DNA of 64,000 nt from CAG-390 sp003523225 (GTDB taxonomy: Bacteria > Bacillota > Clostridia > Oscillospirales > CAG-272): assembly GCA_902461815.1 (NCBI GenBank), contig CABPZE010000001.1:62001-126000 (forward strand), given 5' to 3'. The notes beneath the pieces are model-generated. The model ran no database searches. It had not been told where the DNA came from and worked only from the letters and a program-made list of their open reading frames with translations. Below, one piece after another: positions 59,593-64,000 of the stretch (position 1 is its first letter; each line of letters begins with the position of its first letter). Position numbers and translations under genes: made by a program.

Positions 59593-61425
59593 ATGAAGAT
59601 CAGACATAAGACTGACGTAAGAATAATTGCATTGCTTTTGACTGCGTTTTTACTGTTTCCGCTGCTTGTCGCCTGTAAAAAGGGGGACGGCGAGGTGACG
59701 ACCGATCCGGAGATCACTACCGAAGCGCCTCCGGTACAGGAGCCGGTAACGCTTGATATCGGTGCTTATACAATAATTCGCGAATCGGATTCTTCCGACG
59801 CATACAAAGAATGCGCCAAAAAGCTGCGCACTGAAATTGAAGCACGTACAGGTATAAAACCCGGAATTGATGAGGATTTTGTGTATCCGGGTCATGAAAT
59901 AACGTCTACCGCCAAGGAGATACTTGTCGGAAATACAAACCGTCCCGAGACCGCCAAATATCTTGAGGGAATCCGCGAGAAGGATTTTGTTATCACATTT
60001 GAAAACGAGCGTGTGATAATTGCCGGAGGCAGCGCTGAGGCCACAATGCGCGCCGTGGAGTATTTCCTTGAAAACTATGTCAATTCCGAGAAAAAGGACA
60101 TAACGGTATATACAAACCGTGTTGACGTTGTAAGACACGATTACGCTGTCGGAGCGGTAACTCTTAACGGAGTTCCGCTTTCCGGGTATGCTCTGATTTA
60201 CGCTGACGGGGAGCTTCTTGCAAAATATGCTGCTGAAAACCTTGCCGCTGCTTTGCTTGATGCAACCGGAGTATCGCTGAGTGTTGCATCGGATAGAACT
60301 GAGGCAACCGCCAACGAGCTGCTTATAGGCAACACCAACCGCGCCGAAAGCGCAGCTTATTCGAATGTCGCAATAGGTGCGGGAGAATATCTGCTTTCCG
60401 CCGAGGGCGGAAAGATCGTCATGCTCGGCAACGGTTATATGGTCGGCGGCGGAGCGAGTGCCCTGCTTTGGAACGGCATTATGTCCGGGGAGCGCGGAGC
60501 GGATGTAAAGGTTGAGATAACGAAGTCAGAAGCGCCCGAAAAGTTTGAATTCAGGACCGCACGCAGTGCCATTCTGATGATAGGAGACGGCATGGGTCGT
60601 AACCATATCGAGGCGGCAAAGCTTGAGGGTATGAGCGAGTTTTACGCGGATTCACTCCCCAACGTCGGTACCTGCCAGACATATTCTTATTCGGTAAAAC
60701 CGCTTGCAAGTGCCTCGTATACAGACAGCGCCGCGGCGGCTACCGCCCTTGCAACCGGATACAAGACCATAAACGGGTACATAGGTATAGATCACCTCAG
60801 ACGTACCCATCAGAATGTTCGTGAGCTTGCATACGAAAAGGGAGCAAAGACTGCGGTTGTGACTACCGATGTGATAACCGGAGCAACTCCGGCAGGATTT
60901 ACCGCTCATTGCAGCAGCCGTAGCAGCACCGAGGAAATTCAGACGCAGATCGACGAGCTTATAAAGTTGGGGCAGATCGACTGGTGCGAGGGAAGTGTAG
61001 GAAATGCGCTGACAAAAAATGAACAGTCGGCACTTAATCTGATCTCCGCAGACGGTTCGGCATTCTTTATGATGCTTGAAGAGGCTTATATTGATAAAAA
61101 CTCGCACAAAAATAAATATCCGGAGATGGTGTCTGCTGTAAAGAGATACAATGACGCCATTGCGTATGCAATAGAGTTTGTTCTGATGCACCCCGACACC
61201 GTGCTTATCATTACCGCCGACCATGAGACGGGCGGAGTGACAAAGGCGTCAAACGGTAAATATGAGTTTACAAAAACCACTCACACAAATACCGATGTAC
61301 CGCTGTTTGCAATGGGAGCAGGCACGGAAGTTCTGACGGACGGAGTCTGCAATAATGTCAATATCGCAAAATTCATTGCTGCAATTTTCGGCGACAGTAA
61401 TTTCGGAAGTCAGGACGTAAAATAA
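59593..61425 (+). CDS. alkaline phosphatase lipoprotein with duplicated N-terminal module
   Basis: A 610-residue lipoprotein. A signal peptide with lipobox LVAC leads into two copies of the alpha/beta module (~50-170 with 'YTIIRESDSS' and 'EILVGNTNRPET'; ~180-305 with 'YALIYADGELL' and 'ELLIGNTNRAES'). The rest is an alkaline phosphatase: metal Asp332 in 'MIGDGMG', nucleophile Ser379 in 'YTDSAAAATAL', and 'ITADHETGG' near the end. It should release phosphate at the cell surface. The module matches those of the MBL lipoprotein at 9978 and the SGNH lipoprotein at 15548. GGTAATAAGAG precedes the ATG. Confidence 0.9.
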   Translation: MKIRHKTDVRIIALLLTAFLLFPLLVACKKGDGEVTTDPEITTEAPPVQEPVTLDIGAYTIIRESDSSDAYKECAKKLRTEIEARTGIKPGIDEDFVYPGHEITSTAKEILVGNTNRPETAKYLEGIREKDFVITFENERVIIAGGSAEATMRAVEYFLENYVNSEKKDITVYTNRVDVVRHDYAVGAVTLNGVPLSGYALIYADGELLAKYAAENLAAALLDATGVSLSVASDRTEATANELLIGNTNRAESAAYSNVAIGAGEYLLSAEGGKIVMLGNGYMVGGGASALLWNGIMSGERGADVKVEITKSEAPEKFEFRTARSAILMIGDGMGRNHIEAAKLEGMSEFYADSLPNVGTCQTYSYSVKPLASASYTDSAAAATALATGYKTINGYIGIDHLRRTHQNVRELAYEKGAKTAVVTTDVITGATPAGFTAHCSSRSSTEEIQTQIDELIKLGQIDWCEGSVGNALTKNEQSALNLISADGSAFFMMLEEAYIDKNSHKNKYPEMVSAVKRYNDAIAYAIEFVLMHPDTVLIITADHETGGVTKASNGKYEFTKTTHTNTDVPLFAMGAGTEVLTDGVCNNVNIAKFIAAIFGDSNFGSQDVK

Positions 61426-61527
61426 TTATCCTTTGATATATTACCGAGTTTTGAGACTGTCTCACCGCGCAGCCCCGGAAATGTCAGCTTAACAGAATTA
61501 TTTTCAAGCGGCGTTTGTTGTTTTGCT

Positions 61528-61599
61528 TAAGATAGTGACGGAATCCCGGAACAAGCGGGTTTACGAATATTTATCTGTCAGATTCCGAAAACTATCTTA
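61528..61599 (+). promoter_or_regulatory. long leader hairpin before the M20 amidohydrolase gene
   Basis: TAAGATAGT (61528-61536) pairs with ACTATCTTA (61591-61599), and CGGAATC (61539-61545) with GATTCCG (61581-61587), separated only by a 2/3-nt internal bulge. CCCGG/GCGGG-like pairing lies inside. The structure ends right before AGGCAGGAGG, the ribosome binding site of the gene at 61616, so it could affect translation or be a processed terminator of the upstream gene. Confidence 0.55.
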
Positions 61600-61615
61600 G
61601 GCAGGAGGATATTTT

Positions 61616-62812
61616 ATGAATATAAGTGCTGAAAAGATACTGGAACAGGCAAAGCGTCTGTGGAATGATATCAGGACCGACAGGCGCGAGCTACACAAAA
61701 ATCCGGAGGTGGGAGTCTGTCTGCCGCATACAAAGGAATATGTAAAGGACAGACTGCGCGAGATGGGGTATGAGCCGCGTGAGATCTGCGAGAGCGGAAT
61801 TGTGGCTTCGGTTTCCGGAAAGAAAACCGACCGTTGCATCATGCTTCGCGCTGATATGGACGCCTTGAAGGTGACCGAGCTTGCAGAGCTTGATTTCAGG
61901 TCGGAAAACGGATGTATGCACGCCTGCGGACACGATATGCACACCGCAATGCTGCTTGGCGCTGCACGGCTGCTTATGGAGAACAAAGACGAGCTTGGCG
62001 GAACCGTAAAGCTTGTGTTCCAGCCCGATGAGGAAGGCTTTACGGGAGCTAAGGCGATGCTTGAGGCAGGGGTACTTGATGCCCCTTCGCCGCAGGCAGG
62101 GCTTGCTTTTCACGTTCATTCCGGAACGCCGAGCGGAATGCTTCTCTGTGGCAGAGGCACATTTATGGCTGGGTGTACGATTTTCAGAATAACGGTAAAG
62201 GGCGTGGGCTGTCACGGGGCTATGCCGGAGACCGGGGTGGATCCGATAAATATTGCCGCACATATCTATACCGCACTTCAGGAAATTGTCGCGCGTGAGG
62301 TCGCGGCAAAGCGTCCCGCGGTGGTTACGGTCGGAAAATTCATTGGCGGTAGCGTCGCCAACGTTATCCCAGGTGAGGCTGTCATGGAGGGAACTATACG
62401 AACATTTGACCGTGAGCTTACTGCGGAGATATTGCGCAGGATAGGCGAAATATCCGCAGGAATAGCCGGAGCCTTCCGCGGCTCGGCAGAGGTTACGGAG
62501 CTTGCATCGGCTCCACCGCTTATAAATGATCCCGCCCTCGTTGACAGAATGGCAGAACTGGCGTCCGAGCTGTTCGGAGCGAGATCGGTCTATCTGACAG
62601 ACGAAGGCGGTATGGGGTCGGAGGACTTCTCCTCATATACCTATGAGCTACCGTGCGCGTATCTGCTTATCGGCGCGGGTACCGAAAAGGAAGATCCTTT
62701 GTTCGGCAAGCCGATGCATAACGAAAAAGTGGTTTTCAATGAGGACATTCTGACTTCTGGTGCTGCGCTTTATGCTTATCTTGCCATGAGGTGGCTTGAC
62801 GGTGACAAATGA
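61616..62812 (+). CDS. M20-family amidohydrolase (peptidase M20D)
   Basis: A 398-residue zinc amidohydrolase of the hippurate hydrolase/N-acyl-amino-acid deacylase group. Metal-binding motifs 'LRADMDAL', 'HACGHDMHTAM' and 'QPDEEGFTGAKAM' are present, along with the dimerisation domain in the middle ('GCHGAMPETGVDPINIA') and 'SEDFSSYTYELP' near the end. Such enzymes remove acyl groups from amino acids or peptides. The ATG follows AGGAGG behind the leader hairpin. It converges with the YolD-like gene, 7 nt apart. Confidence 0.93.
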   Translation: MNISAEKILEQAKRLWNDIRTDRRELHKNPEVGVCLPHTKEYVKDRLREMGYEPREICESGIVASVSGKKTDRCIMLRADMDALKVTELAELDFRSENGCMHACGHDMHTAMLLGAARLLMENKDELGGTVKLVFQPDEEGFTGAKAMLEAGVLDAPSPQAGLAFHVHSGTPSGMLLCGRGTFMAGCTIFRITVKGVGCHGAMPETGVDPINIAAHIYTALQEIVAREVAAKRPAVVTVGKFIGGSVANVIPGEAVMEGTIRTFDRELTAEILRRIGEISAGIAGAFRGSAEVTELASAPPLINDPALVDRMAELASELFGARSVYLTDEGGMGSEDFSSYTYELPCAYLLIGAGTEKEDPLFGKPMHNEKVVFNEDILTSGAALYAYLAMRWLDGDK

Positions 62813-62819
62813 GATTCCG

Positions 62820-63251
62820 CTATGTCTGAATACCGCGGAACAGATCTCCGTCCAGCGAGATTATTTCGTCAATTGAGATCTTCTCTCCGCTTTGCATAAG
62901 CACAGTGCGTTCATACTCGTCAATTTTCTTAACACAGCCGGTGAGGGTAACATACTCTCCGCCGGCTTTTTTTGTGTCCGGACGAAAATAGATTATGGAT
63001 ACTTTGGTGCTGTCTCCCGCGTAATTCGCAATGATCTGCAGCTGTTGGTTCAGTTCTTCCTTTGCGTATTCGTCAAGCTCCAGCCGCCTGTCGGTCAGTC
63101 GCGCGGTTTCGTTTACCGCGTCGCCGTATCCCGAGAGAGCCGCAAAAGGTGCAAACTGAGCCGCGCGTTCAAGCGCGGACATATGCGGTCGGTTGGGAGA
63201 AACATGATGTGGCAGATCTATTATATCTTCATACTGGCTGTTCTTCTGCAT
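62820..63251 (-). CDS. YolD-like family protein
   Basis: A 143-residue protein. The ATG at 63251 follows GAAAGGAAAT; an in-frame upstream start at 63305 would overlap the neighbouring gene and is rejected. The motifs 'HHVSPNRPHMSALERAAQFAPFAA'-type stretch (RPHMS near residue 20) and 'EYVTLTGCVKKIDEYERT' are typical of YolD-like proteins, small adaptor-like domains often found beside Y-family DNA polymerases (UvrX) or in mobile and SOS-linked DNA. Here a Y-family polymerase is not seen in the window, though it could lie past the right edge. It is 13 nt downstream of the unrecognised gene cut by the edge. Confidence 0.82.
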   Translation of the reverse strand: MQKNSQYEDIIDLPHHVSPNRPHMSALERAAQFAPFAALSGYGDAVNETARLTDRRLELDEYAKEELNQQLQIIANYAGDSTKVSIIYFRPDTKKAGGEYVTLTGCVKKIDEYERTVLMQSGEKISIDEIISLDGDLFRGIQT

Positions 63252-63264
63252 CGGATATTTCCTT

Positions 63265-64000
63265 TCATGTATGTATCTGCTTGTATCCGGCGAGTACATC
63301 GTCAAGATAGCTGAACACCGAAAGAAAATTTTCTTTTGTTTTTCCGGTTATTCCGTTTGCACCGAGGTGACGGTACCAATCAAGCACTGTGCCGTCAAGC
63401 AGTGACGCGTCGGCTTTTGGGTATTTCTTTGATATATGGCAATTGATCGTACGGCAGTTTATCTGGAATATTGGTATTATCATCGCGCCGCCGCTTATTC
63501 CTGACATGAAATCATTTTCGTGCTTGTATATGCTCTGCGGCATTATGATAATGTCCGGACGAAGAATTGCTGTATCACTGGCAATATATTCTCTTGACTC
63601 CGTAAGTTTTTTCGGGTCTGAGGCATAATCAACATTGCTTGCGGACTGTATTGTGTACTTGCAGTAATTTGCAAAGCATATCCGCTCAAGAAATTCAGAC
63701 GGGGATATATTTTCCGCGACTGCGAGCTTTGAATAAATATAAAATGCCACTGTTGCAAGGCAGCCGTCGCTTATCGGTTCAATGTGAACATTCGGAAAGA
63801 AGGAGTTGTTTCGGGCAACAGACTCATTGAACCACTTTCTGTGCCGGTCAAGCGCAATATCGTCGCAATCAAGATATCCGTTGTAGCCGCACAGATTCTC
63901 AGCACTTGCGTAGAGCAGAATTTTTACCGGTGCGGTCGGATAGTCTTTTCCCACGAACGGAATTGGGCAGTGTACAAGCTCATCGGGCGGGCTTTTCTTG
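63265..64000 (-). CDS. unrecognised protein, C-terminal part (cut by right edge)
   Basis: The open frame runs from the right edge to a stop at 63265 and gives 244 residues without a visible start; the true start lies outside. No signal peptide or membrane helix is visible in this part. Features include 'FVGKDYPTAPVKILLYASAENL', split as a beta strand after 'VGKDYP', then 'LDCDDIALDRHRKW', 'EPISDGCLATVAFYIY' and 'IIIMPQSIYKHE'. The family was not recognised. It lies 13 nt before the YolD-like gene and they look cotranscribed, which may hint at a DNA-repair or nucleotide-related role, but nothing in the sequence proves it. Confidence 0.6.
   Translation of the reverse strand, partial: KKSPPDELVHCPIPFVGKDYPTAPVKILLYASAENLCGYNGYLDCDDIALDRHRKWFNESVARNNSFFPNVHIEPISDGCLATVAFYIYSKLAVAENISPSEFLERICFANYCKYTIQSASNVDYASDPKKLTESREYIASDTAILRPDIIIMPQSIYKHENDFMSGISGGAMIIPIFQINCRTINCHISKKYPKADASLLDGTVLDWYRHLGANGITGKTKENFLSVFSYLDDVLAGYKQIHT

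Overview
The window looks like chromosomal DNA from an uncultured, probably gut-dwelling member of the Clostridia (Bacillota). Supporting signs are AddAB in place of RecBCD, class B sortases, a DUF4364 protein, a SpoIID-like/Ig-like protein pair, strong AGGAGG-type ribosome binding sites, sigma-A promoters with 17-bp spacers, and many Thr/Pro-rich secreted lipoproteins. No rRNA, tRNA, CRISPR array, prophage or plasmid gene was recognised.

Left part (0-24 kb), accessory carbohydrate region. After a spore-type gene pair, an alpha/beta hydrolase and a transglutaminase-like protein, an AraC regulator faces a nine-gene operon (4987-15292). The operon encodes a surface protein with an SPETG sorting signal, an ABC-type sugar-binding lipoprotein, a YhcH/NanQ-like protein, a TIM-barrel sugar isomerase/epimerase, a BNR (sialidase-like) protein, an MBL-fold lipoprotein, an esterase, a DapA/NanA-family aldolase and L-fucose isomerase. 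It reads as a device for host-type (fucosylated/sialylated) or plant glycans, but no permease, kinase or nan epimerase is present. The minus-strand block at 15.5-22 kb holds an SGNH lipoprotein, a broken AraA-like isomerase, two Gfo/Idh/MocA oxidoreductases, a decayed solute-binding protein and a discoidin-like surface protein. A DeoR regulator is divergent from this block, and an IS3 transposase remnant follows.

Middle (23.5-35 kb): glycerate kinase, a second solute-binding lipoprotein overlapping a clan GH-A glycosidase, a large ABC-ATPase/FtsX fusion, a HEAT-like gene split by an amber codon, a THUMP-type RNA methyltransferase, and a CpsB-like PHP phosphatase followed by a CapA-like lipoprotein.

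Right part (35-64 kb), mostly housekeeping and envelope: addB-addA with an unrecognised upstream membrane protein, an HtrA protease, an OmpR-type two-component system followed by two class B sortases, an RlmA-type methyltransferase, a glycosyltransferase, a secreted C39-like peptidase, homoserine dehydrogenase, a zinc-ribbon protein, a sigma factor, oligoendopeptidase F, an inositol-phosphatase-family protein, an alkaline phosphatase lipoprotein, an M20 amidohydrolase, a YolD-like protein and an unrecognised gene cut by the right edge.

Two connections span the window. First, class B sortases at 47-49.5 kb could anchor the SPETG protein at 5 kb. Second, three lipoproteins with unrelated catalytic domains (MBL, SGNH, alkaline phosphatase) appear to share the same N-terminal module, in one or two copies. 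Frame and motif statements were read from the sequence; family names rest on recall of conserved motifs, as no search could be run.
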